Virus record (IMG/VR): IMGVR_UViG_3300027902_000023
Coordinates: 1 to 30,092 of that record
Reading direction: 5' to 3' (one strand)
Source: a virus
Length of the DNA stretch: 30,092 nucleotides
A program made the translations under genes and the position numbers. The notes beneath the pieces are model-generated. The model worked only from the letters and a program-made list of their open reading frames with translations, did not search any database and was not told the DNA's origin. Numbering within the stretch: the stretch's first letter is position 1; every line of letters begins with the position of its first letter. Below are positions 16,682 through 25,809 of this stretch, piece after piece.

Positions 16682-17477
16682 TATAGCAGTACTGTACTTA
16701 GTCAGAAACAATCCTGTAGAGTCTTTAGGTCTGTTACAAAGATTTCTTGTTTCCTATAAACAGTTTCCAAGTGGACTTGAACATGATTTGATAATCATCT
16801 TCAAAGGGTTTGAAGATGATCAGGATCTTTTACAAAAGCATGTAGAATACTTACAAAATTTTAGGTACCAATCAATACTAATTGATGACTTTGGTTTTGA
16901 TCATCGCACATATTTTTCAGCGATAAAACAATACAAAACTAAATATTATTGTTTACTAAATTCTTTTACTAGAATATTAGATAGTGATTGGTTATTCAAA
17001 CTTTATTCTAACCTCACCAAATCTGGTGTTGGTATTGTTGGAGTTACTGGTTCATATGAAAGCCAGTATACAAATATTATTGGAGAACCAGATGTTACTC
17101 CAGAAAAGTTAGAAAAACATAAGAAATATTTTAATCCATATCCATCCTATCATATACGAAGTACTGGTTATATGATTTCTGCAGACACAATAAATAATTT
17201 AAAGTTACCTAGGTTTGTTACTAAAATGGATTCTTATAGATTTGAAAGTGGTAAAGATAGTCTTACAAATCAAATATTTAGAATGGGTTTAGATGCTCTT
17301 GTAGTTGATAAAAATGGTGTTGGCTATCAAAAAGAAAATTGGGCTGAATCAGAAACCTTCCGATATAGATGGCAAGATAATTTACTCATAGCAGATAAAC
17401 ATACACAAATTTATCAGAATATGGACTTAACAGAGAAGAAAAGAATAGCATTTCATACCTGGAGAAAGGAATTTTAA
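16674..17477 (+). CDS. Glycosyltransferase-like protein (267 aa)
   Basis: The fold signature is GT-A-like. A beta-strand start (SNIAVLYLVRNN) is followed by LIIIFKGF and SILIDDFGFDHRTYFSAIKQYK, then YYCLLNSFTRILDSDW in the place of the DxD region, and GIVGVTGSYESQ. The later part (SYHIRSTGYMISADTINNL) is like O-antigen/capsule glycosyltransferases acting on polysaccharide. No signal peptide. Stop and next start overlap (TAATG), coupling it with the GT2-GT9 fusion. Donor and acceptor are unknown. Confidence 0.7.
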   Translation: MSNIAVLYLVRNNPVESLGLLQRFLVSYKQFPSGLEHDLIIIFKGFEDDQDLLQKHVEYLQNFRYQSILIDDFGFDHRTYFSAIKQYKTKYYCLLNSFTRILDSDWLFKLYSNLTKSGVGIVGVTGSYESQYTNIIGEPDVTPEKLEKHKKYFNPYPSYHIRSTGYMISADTINNLKLPRFVTKMDSYRFESGKDSLTNQIFRMGLDALVVDKNGVGYQKENWAESETFRYRWQDNLLIADKHTQIYQNMDLTEKKRIAFHTWRKEF

Positions 17478-19570
17478 TGGCGGTAGGAATAAATATTGGT
17501 CAAGTGATAATTGCTGGAGATACAAAATTGAATGTGGATACCCCAGAATTAAAACCTTTTTGCATCGCAGTATTAGTATATGATCAATTAGAGGTGACAA
17601 AAAATTGTATCAATTCTATATTGACTCATACTGCTCCACCATTTGAAATAGCTGTTTTAGATAATGGTTCTGATTTTGCAACTAAGGAATATCTCAGATC
17701 TATCAAATCAAATATTATTCATATCTATAGGGAAGAGAAGAATGTAGGAGTAACAAAAGGATATAACATTCTTTTTGATTATGTAAAGAATAATTATGAA
17801 TATGTTGCTCTTTTGAATAATGACATAATTATAGAAGAAAAGAATTGGAATAATATTTTACTGAATGAGATACGAGATAAACCTAACGTGGCCATGGTTG
17901 GGCCTATTCAAGAATATGGTAGATTAACTTCAGAGATGATGGGAACTAATAGGTTTCCAGATAATCCAACACTAGATTATATGGAAACTTCTTGTGCTAT
18001 TGTAAATACAAAGATAATCAATAAGCATCTCCCTAGATTGTATGACTCAAAGTATTTGATATATGGTTTTTGTGAAGATTCTGATTTTACTCTTAGATTA
18101 AGAAATCTTGGATATGAAATAAAAGAAGTACGTGTAGGAGTAAGGCACCTTCATAATGTTACAATTGGAGCTTTGAAAGACCCAGCTATCTATCAATATG
18201 AATTAAGAAATAGAGCAGTAATAAAAGATAGGTGGGAGCACTTTATTGCTGGAAAACCACCACTTAGGATTCTTGTAGATAGAACAGCCGCCATGGGTGA
18301 TGTTCTAATGATAGAACCTATCATTCGAGAGTTAAAATACAAATACCCTTATTCAGAAATATATGTTAATACTGCATGTCCTACACCATTAGCACATGTT
18401 GATAATATACACGAATTGAGAATGGATCTAACTTACAAATATCCAAGAACATTTTTTGATAAAATCATAATGTTAGACTTTGCTTATGAAAATACTCCTA
18501 TGAGGCATGTAATTGATTCTTATGCAGAACAGTCTGGAGTAGTGTTGGATGTAGGAGAAGAAAGAATTCCTAGATATAGTTCTAAACTCAAATGGACTGG
18601 AAAAGATTCAAAAAGATTAGCAGTATGTTCAGAAGGTTCTTGGACAAGTAGAACATGGAATTTGAAAAAATGGCAAGCTTTTCTTAGAAAGTTGAAAGAA
18701 AGAGGATATGAAATAACAGAAGTAGGAACAAATAATTATATGGGAGTTGGCGAAAATAAAATCAATAGTATATCTTTACATGATACTGCAAAAATTATCG
18801 CAAACTCAGAAATGTTCTTAGGTTTTGATGGTGGGTTGATGCATATAGCTCAGGCAGTAGGAACTCCAGTTTTTATCATATTTGGTTGCACTTGTCCTAA
18901 TTATAGAATTCATGATTGGAGTAAAGCAAAAGTTGTTTGGATTAATGAAGATGAATTAAAATGTGCTGGGTGTCATCATAAAGCGCCGCCTCCAAGAAGT
19001 CATACAGTCTGTGTTGAATCCAAAATATATTGCTTAGAAAACATAACAGAGGAAATGGTGGAAACAGTATTTGATGGAGAATTTGGAAATATAACAAAAC
19101 CTCTAAAAGACACAAGTGAAGAAATCAAAGTTATTGATATAGATGAACGTATTTTCAAAAATTTGACTCATACTAAACCATATGTAGTTAGCACAACTTC
19201 ACCGATAGTTCAACATATACAAAATAGAAATAAAAGAAATATTACAGGAGTGGCTGTTCTTATAGGAACATACAGAAAGATTGTAACAATTAATATGCAA
19301 GTATCTGTTTTAAATACTGAGGGACAATTGATATATGCACAATTTTTTCCTGTTAGAGATGTATCTGATAATAGTTACATTACTTTTAAATTTCAAAAAC
19401 CAATAATAACAGGACCATATTTTGCTTTAAAGTTTTCTAATTTTCCTGTAGAAGGAACTATTTTTCATAATAGTATTGCTCTATTTGTAGAAGAAACTAA
19501 TCATTTATTACAGGAAATAGATTATGGTGGCGGTAGACGGTATGGAAGAATAAACATGGAGGTATTTTAG
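17477..19570 (+). CDS. GT2-GT9 fusion glycosyltransferase (697 aa)
   Basis: Residues 28-250 are a GT2 domain: CIAVLVYDQLEVTKNC, VLDNGS, NVGVTKGYN and the metal site LLNND (112-116), with SCAIVN and FCEDSDFTLRL further on. Residues about 260-530 are a GT9 heptosyltransferase-like GT-B domain: DRTAAMGDVLMIEPIIRELK and the nucleotide-binding end FLGFDGGLMHIAQAVGTPVF. A C-terminal region (about 560-697) is unrecognised and may be a beta-rich targeting domain. Two transferases in one chain can add two successive sugars. GT9 enzymes usually transfer ADP-heptose to LPS, which suggests a Gram-negative surface or LPS-like phage glycan. Follows the 267-aa GT with a TAATG overlap. Confidence 0.88.
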   Translation: MAVGINIGQVIIAGDTKLNVDTPELKPFCIAVLVYDQLEVTKNCINSILTHTAPPFEIAVLDNGSDFATKEYLRSIKSNIIHIYREEKNVGVTKGYNILFDYVKNNYEYVALLNNDIIIEEKNWNNILLNEIRDKPNVAMVGPIQEYGRLTSEMMGTNRFPDNPTLDYMETSCAIVNTKIINKHLPRLYDSKYLIYGFCEDSDFTLRLRNLGYEIKEVRVGVRHLHNVTIGALKDPAIYQYELRNRAVIKDRWEHFIAGKPPLRILVDRTAAMGDVLMIEPIIRELKYKYPYSEIYVNTACPTPLAHVDNIHELRMDLTYKYPRTFFDKIIMLDFAYENTPMRHVIDSYAEQSGVVLDVGEERIPRYSSKLKWTGKDSKRLAVCSEGSWTSRTWNLKKWQAFLRKLKERGYEITEVGTNNYMGVGENKINSISLHDTAKIIANSEMFLGFDGGLMHIAQAVGTPVFIIFGCTCPNYRIHDWSKAKVVWINEDELKCAGCHHKAPPPRSHTVCVESKIYCLENITEEMVETVFDGEFGNITKPLKDTSEEIKVIDIDERIFKNLTHTKPYVVSTTSPIVQHIQNRNKRNITGVAVLIGTYRKIVTINMQVSVLNTEGQLIYAQFFPVRDVSDNSYITFKFQKPIITGPYFALKFSNFPVEGTIFHNSIALFVEETNHLLQEIDYGGGRRYGRINMEVF

Positions 19571-19573
19571 AAA

Positions 19574-20362
19574 ATGAAGGTGGTCATTTTTGCCGGTGGA
19601 AGAGGCACAAGAATTGAAGAAGAATCCGCAACCAAACCTAAACCAATGATTGAAATTGGTGGTAAGCCTATTCTCTGGCATATTATGAAAACCTACTCAT
19701 CATATGGTCTTTATGATTTTATTATCTGCCTTGGTTATAAAGGATATATGATTAAAGAATACTTCCAAAATTTATTATTGCATAACTCAGATGTATTATG
19801 TGATTTTGGAGCAAGTAGTACTCCAATTATTCTTGGAACTCATAATATTGCTCCGTGGAAAGTTACATTAGTTGATACTGGGATGGATACAAATACATCT
19901 CAAAGGTTGAAAATAGCTGGAAAATATATAGAAGATGTATCTGATAATTCAGAAAATTTTATGTTAACATATGGAGATGGAGTTGCTGATATTAATTTAG
20001 ATAATCTTCTTAAATTTCATTTAGATCAAAAAAGATTAGCTACAGTAACAGCAGTTCAACCAGATGGAAGATTTGGGGCATTAGAATTATCTGAAGCTGA
20101 TCAAGTTTTATCTTTTATTGAAAAACCAAAAGGAGATAATTCTTGGATTAATGGAGGATTCTTTGTATTGAATAAACATGTATTAGATCACATAGAAGAT
20201 TCAGATGAAACTTTTGAGGAAGGACCATTGAAAAGATTATCTAGTATGCGTGAATTAATGGCCTATAAACACCATGGATTTTGGCATCCGTTGGACACCT
20301 TACGTGATATGAAATATCTGAACAAATTATGGGAATCTGGAAAGGCACCTTGGAAAGTATAA
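19574..20362 (+). CDS. rfbF: Glucose-1-phosphate cytidylyltransferase
   Basis: Makes CDP-glucose from glucose-1-phosphate and CTP, the entry step to CDP-linked deoxysugars. Motifs: VVIFAGGRGTR at residues 3-13, TKPKPMIEIGGKPILWHIMK, CLGYKGYMIKEYF, TLVDTGMDTNT, LTYGDGVADI, and the C-terminal FWHPLDTLRDMKYLN. All match the RfbF/DdhA family and its usual 257-260 aa length. GGAGGTATTTTA, at the end of the GT2-GT9 gene, is its ribosome binding site. The CDP-glucose 4,6-dehydratase that normally accompanies it is not in this window. Confidence 0.93.
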   Translation: MKVVIFAGGRGTRIEEESATKPKPMIEIGGKPILWHIMKTYSSYGLYDFIICLGYKGYMIKEYFQNLLLHNSDVLCDFGASSTPIILGTHNIAPWKVTLVDTGMDTNTSQRLKIAGKYIEDVSDNSENFMLTYGDGVADINLDNLLKFHLDQKRLATVTAVQPDGRFGALELSEADQVLSFIEKPKGDNSWINGGFFVLNKHVLDHIEDSDETFEEGPLKRLSSMRELMAYKHHGFWHPLDTLRDMKYLNKLWESGKAPWKV

Positions 20363-20368
20363 ATTATT

Positions 20369-21550
20369 ATGATAGTTAGATCAAAAACATTAGAGCTTTT
20401 TCAACAAGATGATTTATCAAAAACTAGAAAAATAAATAGTGGACTGAATACGTATGAGGCAAAAGAAGAAAAAGTATTACTAGAATCTTATCCAAGAAGA
20501 ATAGTTCTAGAACTAACCAATTCTTGTAATCTCAGATGTAAAATGTGTGGACGTGATGATGTTAAATTTGTACCTACCTTTTTACCTCTTGAAGAGATAG
20601 TGAATCCTCTACGAAATATTTTGGAATATGCAGAAGAAGTGACTCTATTCGGTTGGGGAGAACCTCTTATTCATCCACAGTTTGAAGATTATCTAAGTTT
20701 CTTGAATATATTTCATGTAAGAAAATACTTTGTTACTAACGGAATGCGATTAAAAGAAAAAATTGAAACTATTTTTGAGAACAATGTAGATATCATTGCT
20801 ATTAGTTTAGATGGTCCTTCTGCAGAAATAAATGACCCTATAAGAGTAGGTTCTAGTTTTGAAAAGATTGTGAATAATATTAGAGAACTTGTTACTGAGA
20901 AAAAGAGAAGAGGAAAAAAGAATCCTTACATCAATTTTGTTTTTACAGCCATGAAGAGCAATATCAACTATTTACCAGCCATGGTTAGTTTGGCAAAAGA
21001 ATTAGATATAGAAGAAGTTAAAGTAGTTTATTTGACTATTTTTTCAGAAAAATTGAAAGAGGAATCATTATGGAATTGCCAAGATCTTACAATATTAAAT
21101 TTTGCTGCAGCTGAAGTTTTAGCAAACAAATTGAATATAAAACTGAAACTTCCATACATTCAAGGCAATGATATAGCCTGGATGCGATATCATAAAGAAT
21201 GTTTTGTAGGATGGCGTGATTTATTCATAGGTTCTGACGGATACATTAGACCATGCCAATCTATCAAATTGAAATTCAAACACATTAGTGAATATGAAAG
21301 TATAGAAGAATTATGGAACTCAGTTGATTATCAAAACTTTAGAAGACAAGTAAATGCTGATTATTATATGATTGATGAATGCAAAAGATGTTATCAATCT
21401 TCTCATGCAAATTTCAATAGAGAAAAAGCTTTTAATCAAATTTCAGAAGAATGGGCACCTACTTGGGAGAAAAAGAAAGAAGAATCACTTCAATCTTTCT
21501 TAGAAATTGCTCTGGAAGAAAATAGAGTAATTAAAGAAAGTAAATCATGA
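20369..21550 (+). CDS. Radical SAM protein with SPASM-like C-terminus (393 aa)
   Basis: ELTNSCNLRCKMCGRDD (Cys at about residues 53, 57, 60) is the CxxxCxxC iron-sulfur site of radical SAM enzymes. TLFGWGEPLIHP and ISLDGPSAEIND are the downstream SAM-binding motifs. The C-terminal part holds CFVGWRDLFIGSDGYIRPCQ and CKRC, typical of a SPASM auxiliary cluster domain. Such enzymes run radical chemistry on peptides or sugars. Because it lies between the cytidylyltransferase and the C-methyltransferase, a sugar-nucleotide dehydratase, epimerase or deoxygenase role is plausible. Its end overlaps the next gene (ATGA). Confidence 0.88.
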   Translation: MIVRSKTLELFQQDDLSKTRKINSGLNTYEAKEEKVLLESYPRRIVLELTNSCNLRCKMCGRDDVKFVPTFLPLEEIVNPLRNILEYAEEVTLFGWGEPLIHPQFEDYLSFLNIFHVRKYFVTNGMRLKEKIETIFENNVDIIAISLDGPSAEINDPIRVGSSFEKIVNNIRELVTEKKRRGKKNPYINFVFTAMKSNINYLPAMVSLAKELDIEEVKVVYLTIFSEKLKEESLWNCQDLTILNFAAAEVLANKLNIKLKLPYIQGNDIAWMRYHKECFVGWRDLFIGSDGYIRPCQSIKLKFKHISEYESIEELWNSVDYQNFRRQVNADYYMIDECKRCYQSSHANFNREKAFNQISEEWAPTWEKKKEESLQSFLEIALEENRVIKESKS

Positions 21551-22770
21551 ATGTAACCTGCCGGTTTTGTGGAAACCGTATAGAACAGATTTTAGATTTA
21601 GGGGATCAACCTTTAGCTAATTCCTTCTTAAAAAATGAGGAAGAATTTAGTAAGGAAGAAAAATTTCCTCTAACTATTTGTTTATGTGAAAGTTGTGGGT
21701 TAGTTCAATTAGGCTATGATCATAACTCAAAAGAAATATTCAATGATGATTACATCTATTTTTCTAGAAACTCTGAGGCCACTCATAATCATGCGAAATG
21801 GTTGGTAAAAAGATTTGAAGAAAAGTTTGGATTAAAAAATAAGTTTTTGATAGAAATAGCCAGCAATGATGGAACTGTTTTGAAATATTTCAAAGAAAAG
21901 ATGAATGTTCTAGGTATTGAACCAACTAAAAATACTGCTGATTACGCAGTTATGAAAAATAATATCCCAACTATAGTAGATTTTTTCAGTTATGATCTGG
22001 CAAAAACATATTGGACAAATATGATTCCATATGCGGATTTCATTTTAGCAAGAAATGTTTTTGCACATGTTCCTGATATACATCCTTTTGTAAAAGGATT
22101 AGAAGAATTACTGAATATAGAAGGGGTCATCGCCATAGAAAATCCTTACATGGCGTATACAATACTACAGAATAAGTTTGATACTATCTATCATGAGCAT
22201 TATTCTTATCTTTCAGTAAAACCTATGAAATTATTATTTGAAAGATATAAGTTAGAACTATTTGATATTGATGAAGTTGATATGCAAGGTGGATCGCTTA
22301 TTTACTATATTGGTAGGAAAAATGAACATGAAGTAATGCCGATAGTGAAAGAATATTTAGATTATGAAGAAAATACTGGATTGACTTCACTCAAAGGTTT
22401 TAAAGATTTTGCCAGAAAAGTACAAAATATTAAGGAAGAGCTTTTAACTCTTCTTTTGTTCATAAAGAGCAAAGGAAAAAGAATAGCGGCATATAGTGCC
22501 CCCGCAAAGGGTAACACTTTGTTGAATTATTGCGGGATAGATAGCTCCTTGATAGATTTTGCTGTAGATAAAGGTCCAGAAAAACAAGGTAAATTTATGC
22601 CAGGTTCTCATATACCTATTTTTCATCCAGATAAATTAGAACAGGATATGCCAGAGTATACACTCCTGCTATCTTGGAATATACAAGAAGAAGTTTTAAA
22701 ACAACAAAAAAACTATATAGAAAAGGGTGGAAGGTTTATTATACCAATTCCAAAGGTCATTATTGTATGA
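21547..22770 (+). CDS. Sugar C-methyltransferase (NovU/TylCIII-like, 407 aa)
   Basis: N-terminal zinc-binding part: CRFCGNRIEQILDLGDQPLANSF, then CLCESCGLVQL (Methyltransf_13-type). Middle SAM-binding domain: LIEIASNDGTVLKYF, GIEPTKNTADYA, ARNVFAHVPDI. Conserved IENPYMAYTILQNKFDTIYHEHYSY, then the C-terminal domain with YSAPAKGNTLLNYCGI and DKGPEKQGKFMPGSHIPI. These are characteristic of enzymes that add a methyl group to carbon 3 of NDP-4-keto-deoxysugars, giving branched sugars. Length fits the family (about 410). Overlaps both neighbours by ATGA junctions, indicating one translational unit. Confidence 0.92.
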   Translation: MNVTCRFCGNRIEQILDLGDQPLANSFLKNEEEFSKEEKFPLTICLCESCGLVQLGYDHNSKEIFNDDYIYFSRNSEATHNHAKWLVKRFEEKFGLKNKFLIEIASNDGTVLKYFKEKMNVLGIEPTKNTADYAVMKNNIPTIVDFFSYDLAKTYWTNMIPYADFILARNVFAHVPDIHPFVKGLEELLNIEGVIAIENPYMAYTILQNKFDTIYHEHYSYLSVKPMKLLFERYKLELFDIDEVDMQGGSLIYYIGRKNEHEVMPIVKEYLDYEENTGLTSLKGFKDFARKVQNIKEELLTLLLFIKSKGKRIAAYSAPAKGNTLLNYCGIDSSLIDFAVDKGPEKQGKFMPGSHIPIFHPDKLEQDMPEYTLLLSWNIQEEVLKQQKNYIEKGGRFIIPIPKVIIV

Positions 22771-23303
22771 ACACAAATGAAATGGAAGATGTAATTGAGT
22801 TTTTTCCTCGTATTCATACTGATGAAAGAGGATCATCCATCAGTGTTTTTGATAGAAATAAGTTTCAAGAAATAACGGGAATAGATTTTCAATTAGACCA
22901 AGAATATGTGGCACATAACTTACATGCTCGCACTATAAGAGGAATACATTATCAAAAATTTATTCAGCAAGCTAAAATAGTTAGATGTGAACCAGATTCG
23001 TCTTTGGGTATTTTTATAGTAATTATAGATTTAAGAGAATATGAATGGCAAACATTCTTAAAAGTTTACAGCAAAGCTTTAATCCCAGGTTCTTTAATTT
23101 ATGTTCCAAAAGGTTGTGCTTTTGGGTACCAAACCTTAGATGATAACACCACCGTTAGATATTTGATTGAAGGAAGCTATGAGAAAAATTATGCTTGTGG
23201 AATCAGATATAATGATCCATTCTTTAACATTCAATGGCCTTTTGCTCCTAGTGTTATTTCAAAACAAGATTTGAATTGGGAGGATTATAAAATTAAGATA
23301 TGA
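22767..23303 (+). CDS. RmlC-type NDP-4-keto-sugar epimerase (178 aa)
   Basis: The start at 22767 overlaps the previous stop (ATGA). Cupin motifs match dTDP-4-dehydrorhamnose 3,5-epimerases: F-PRIHTDERGSSISVF, ARTIRGIHYQ (catalytic His), QAKIVRCEPDSSLGIFIVIIDLRE (catalytic Lys region), YVPKGCAFGYQTL, and IRYNDPFFNIQWP (Asp of the dyad). The usual FAHGF is CAFGY here. The enzyme inverts C3 and/or C5 of the 4-keto sugar; after C3-methylation, C5 epimerisation is likely. Confidence 0.9.
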   Translation: MNTNEMEDVIEFFPRIHTDERGSSISVFDRNKFQEITGIDFQLDQEYVAHNLHARTIRGIHYQKFIQQAKIVRCEPDSSLGIFIVIIDLREYEWQTFLKVYSKALIPGSLIYVPKGCAFGYQTLDDNTTVRYLIEGSYEKNYACGIRYNDPFFNIQWPFAPSVISKQDLNWEDYKIKI

Positions 23304-24100
23304 AAAAGGTAATGGTTACAGGATCTACTGGGTTTATAGGAAGACATGTAATACCAATTCTATTAGAAAAAGGTTATGATGTCTACGCACTCTATAACAA
23401 AACAAAATACCTCATAGATTCAGAAAATTTTCATTATAGATATTGTAATCTTATGTTTAAAGAAGATATAATGAGTGTGATGCAGGATGTAAAACCTGAT
23501 AGTTTGATACATTTAGCTTGGTATGTGAATCCAAAAGATTATTGGACTTCTGATTATAATTATGATTTTGTTGCCGCAAGTTTGAATTTATTGAAAGAAT
23601 TTTATGCTATAGGAGGAAGTAATGTAGCTTTTGCTGGAACCGCGATAGAATTTAGTTCATTAGGAAAAGATACTATCTATGGAACTTGTAAAAGAAATCT
23701 TCGAAATTTGTACTTGAAATATTGTGAAACTCATGATATGCATGGTTCTTGGGGATTTATTAATTATGTATATGGGCCAGGTGACTATGAAACCAAGATT
23801 GTGCCAAGTCTTATAAGAGGTATGGTTTCAAATAATCCAATAATAATAAAAGATCCTTATACTCATTTCAATTATACCTATGTGAAAGATGTAGCTAATG
23901 CTTTTGTTGATATGATTGAACATAAATATATTGTGGAAGTGATTAATATTTTAGAATCTACTACAGTAACAATAAAAGATTTAGAAAAAGTGATAGAACA
24001 TACATTGAATCCAGAAATAGAAATCAATCCTTCCTTAAAGTTTCTCGAAGAACCTATGAAAGAAACTGTCAAATATTACACTCAAAAGTTAAAAATTTGA
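23300..24100 (+). CDS. NAD-dependent epimerase/dehydratase family sugar reductase (266 aa)
   Basis: N-terminal Rossmann motif MVTGSTGFIGRH, a GTAIEF segment where the catalytic Ser/Thr sits, YGTCK (catalytic YxxxK), FINYVYGPGDYETKIVPSLI, and FNYTYVKDVANAF. At 266 aa it is shorter than 4,6-dehydratases and fits a 4-ketoreductase that finishes a deoxysugar. ATGA overlap with the epimerase. Last gene of the overlapping sugar set; a new promoter lies 3' to it. Confidence 0.88.
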   Translation: MKKVMVTGSTGFIGRHVIPILLEKGYDVYALYNKTKYLIDSENFHYRYCNLMFKEDIMSVMQDVKPDSLIHLAWYVNPKDYWTSDYNYDFVAASLNLLKEFYAIGGSNVAFAGTAIEFSSLGKDTIYGTCKRNLRNLYLKYCETHDMHGSWGFINYVYGPGDYETKIVPSLIRGMVSNNPIIIKDPYTHFNYTYVKDVANAFVDMIEHKYIVEVINILESTTVTIKDLEKVIEHTLNPEIEINPSLKFLEEPMKETVKYYTQKLKI

Positions 24101-24124
24101 ATTCTGTTATAAACAATATATAAT
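24097..24124 (+). promoter_or_regulatory. Promoter before the methyltransferase gene
   Basis: TTGAAT (24097-24102), 16-base spacer, TATAAT (24119-24124). It overlaps the stop of the reductase gene and lies 20 bases before the next start. Confidence 0.65.
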
Positions 24125-24143
24125 ATGAAACATTGGAGGGGAA

Positions 24144-24689
24144 ATGTCAGAGACTCTCAAATGGAGAAAATTGTTACTTCCTTATTGTAAAGGTAAAGGA
24201 ATTGATATAGGTTTTGGTGGAGATCCAATTTGTGAAGATGTTATAACTTTTGATAGAGATATATCTCATCCAAGTTATGCTCATGTAGGTAAAAATTCAA
24301 GACCAGATTTTATTGGAGATGCAAACAATCTTTCAATGTTTGAAGATGAAAGCTTTGATTATGTATACAGCAGTCATTGCATTGAAGATTTTGAAGATAC
24401 CAAAAGTGTTTTAGTTGAATGGATTAGAATATTAAAACCATATGGGAATCTTTGTTTATTGTTTCCAGACGAACAGAGGTATTGGGAAGTTTCCGCCTGT
24501 AGAAATACAAACCATAAACATACCAATATGGGATTATCATTCATGGATAAAATTCTTGATGAAATACCGAGTGTTTGTTATATGGATAAACAAGAATTAT
24601 TTGTTCGTGATGAACGATCAAATTTAAATGATGGTTTCCCTGATTATAGTTGTATGCTGGTACTAAAGAAAATTGGAGGATTCAAGTAA
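24144..24689 (+). CDS. SAM-dependent methyltransferase (181 aa)
   Basis: TTGGAGGGG provides the ribosome binding site. KGKGIDIGFGGDPICEDVITFD is the SAM-binding glycine motif, DANNLSMFEDESFDYVYSSHCIEDFEDTKSVLVEWIRILKPYGNLCLLFPD the class I core. Related small methyltransferases occur next to glycosyltransferases in O-antigen and phage glycan clusters, where they methylate sugars or transfer partners. The substrate is unknown. Confidence 0.85.
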   Translation: MSETLKWRKLLLPYCKGKGIDIGFGGDPICEDVITFDRDISHPSYAHVGKNSRPDFIGDANNLSMFEDESFDYVYSSHCIEDFEDTKSVLVEWIRILKPYGNLCLLFPDEQRYWEVSACRNTNHKHTNMGLSFMDKILDEIPSVCYMDKQELFVRDERSNLNDGFPDYSCMLVLKKIGGFK

Positions 24690-24690
24690 C

Positions 24691-25809
24691 ATGGCAATGG
24701 TTCAACCAGGATTAATCCCTGAAATTAAAGAAAATAATTTGGTGCTTTGGTACTTATCAGATTTTGCAGGTTGTGGATATCTTAGATCTATATTCCCAAA
24801 TGATATACTTAATAGTTCCTATGGTAGGAAAGAACAGTATGCGGGAGTAGCATCAAACTATTTCATAACTGATAAAAATGTGTTTTCCAAAGCTAAGGCT
24901 ATACATTTTCAAAGACAAATCACTCCTCAACAAGTTCAATTTATTGAACTGTTTAGAAAACTTAGAGACGATAATCCCACCATTTTAAAGTACAAGATTA
25001 TTTATGATCTGGATGACCTCTATACTGAAATTCCACCTTACAATTATTGTTGGGATAAGTTCATAAAACAAGATGTTTTGGATGGCTTTGAAAAGATAAA
25101 ACATTATGTTGATATTTTTACTACCTCTACTTATTTTCTAAAAAAGAAGATTATGGAACTAGGGCCAGGAGCTTGTAAGATGGAAGTGATGCCTAATTAT
25201 ATTCCTAGATACATCTATGGTGGGAATGTTATTAAAACCAAAAATGAAAAACCTAGAATTGCCTGGGCTGGCTCTGAAACACATTTCAATTGGGTGGATA
25301 TGGGTGATTTCAAGCCTATATACGACTTAGTAAAGAATACATGGCAAGAATTTGATTGGATGTTTCTTGGAATTAGAAAATTTCAAGGTTGGATGGAAGA
25401 GTTTCAAGGAAAGGTTAAAAATGTACCGTGGACTTCTTTATTTGATTTTCCAAGAAAATTGAAAGATATAAATGCTGATTTTGGTGTTGCACCATTGATT
25501 GATAATAATTTCAACAGAGCAAAATCAAACATCAAGTGTTTGGATTATTGGTCTGCTGATATCATACCAATTTGCAGTAATTTGAATCCTTATTCAGAAA
25601 CTGCAGATCTTTTCTTCTCAGGTGATTGGAAAGTTGATAGAGATATGATTTGGGATATATTCAATAGCACAGAGAAAACAGAGTCTATCATAAAAAGACA
25701 AAAAAGGAAATTAGAAAAATATTGGTTAGAAAATCATATGGAAGATTATCTAGAGCTTTTTGATTTCAAAAAAGTTGGACTTAATATAGAAAATAAAGGA
25801 GGGATATAA
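24691..25809 (+). CDS. Phage glycosyltransferase, GT-B type (372 aa)
   Basis: I start at ATG 24691; TTGGAGGATTC inside the previous gene supplies the ribosome binding site. N-terminal AGCGYLRSIFPND and YKIIYDLDDLYTEIPPYN, central TSTYFLKKKI and VMPNYIPRYIYG, RIAWAGSETHFNWVD, and C-terminal FGVAPLIDNNFNRAKSNIKCLDYWS match large GT4-like proteins common in phages. In these the EX7E-like region is replaced by the N-R-x-KS-N-IK motif. Ends in TAATG overlap with the metallopeptidase gene. Confidence 0.82.
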   Translation: MAMVQPGLIPEIKENNLVLWYLSDFAGCGYLRSIFPNDILNSSYGRKEQYAGVASNYFITDKNVFSKAKAIHFQRQITPQQVQFIELFRKLRDDNPTILKYKIIYDLDDLYTEIPPYNYCWDKFIKQDVLDGFEKIKHYVDIFTTSTYFLKKKIMELGPGACKMEVMPNYIPRYIYGGNVIKTKNEKPRIAWAGSETHFNWVDMGDFKPIYDLVKNTWQEFDWMFLGIRKFQGWMEEFQGKVKNVPWTSLFDFPRKLKDINADFGVAPLIDNNFNRAKSNIKCLDYWSADIIPICSNLNPYSETADLFFSGDWKVDRDMIWDIFNSTEKTESIIKRQKRKLEKYWLENHMEDYLELFDFKKVGLNIENKGGI

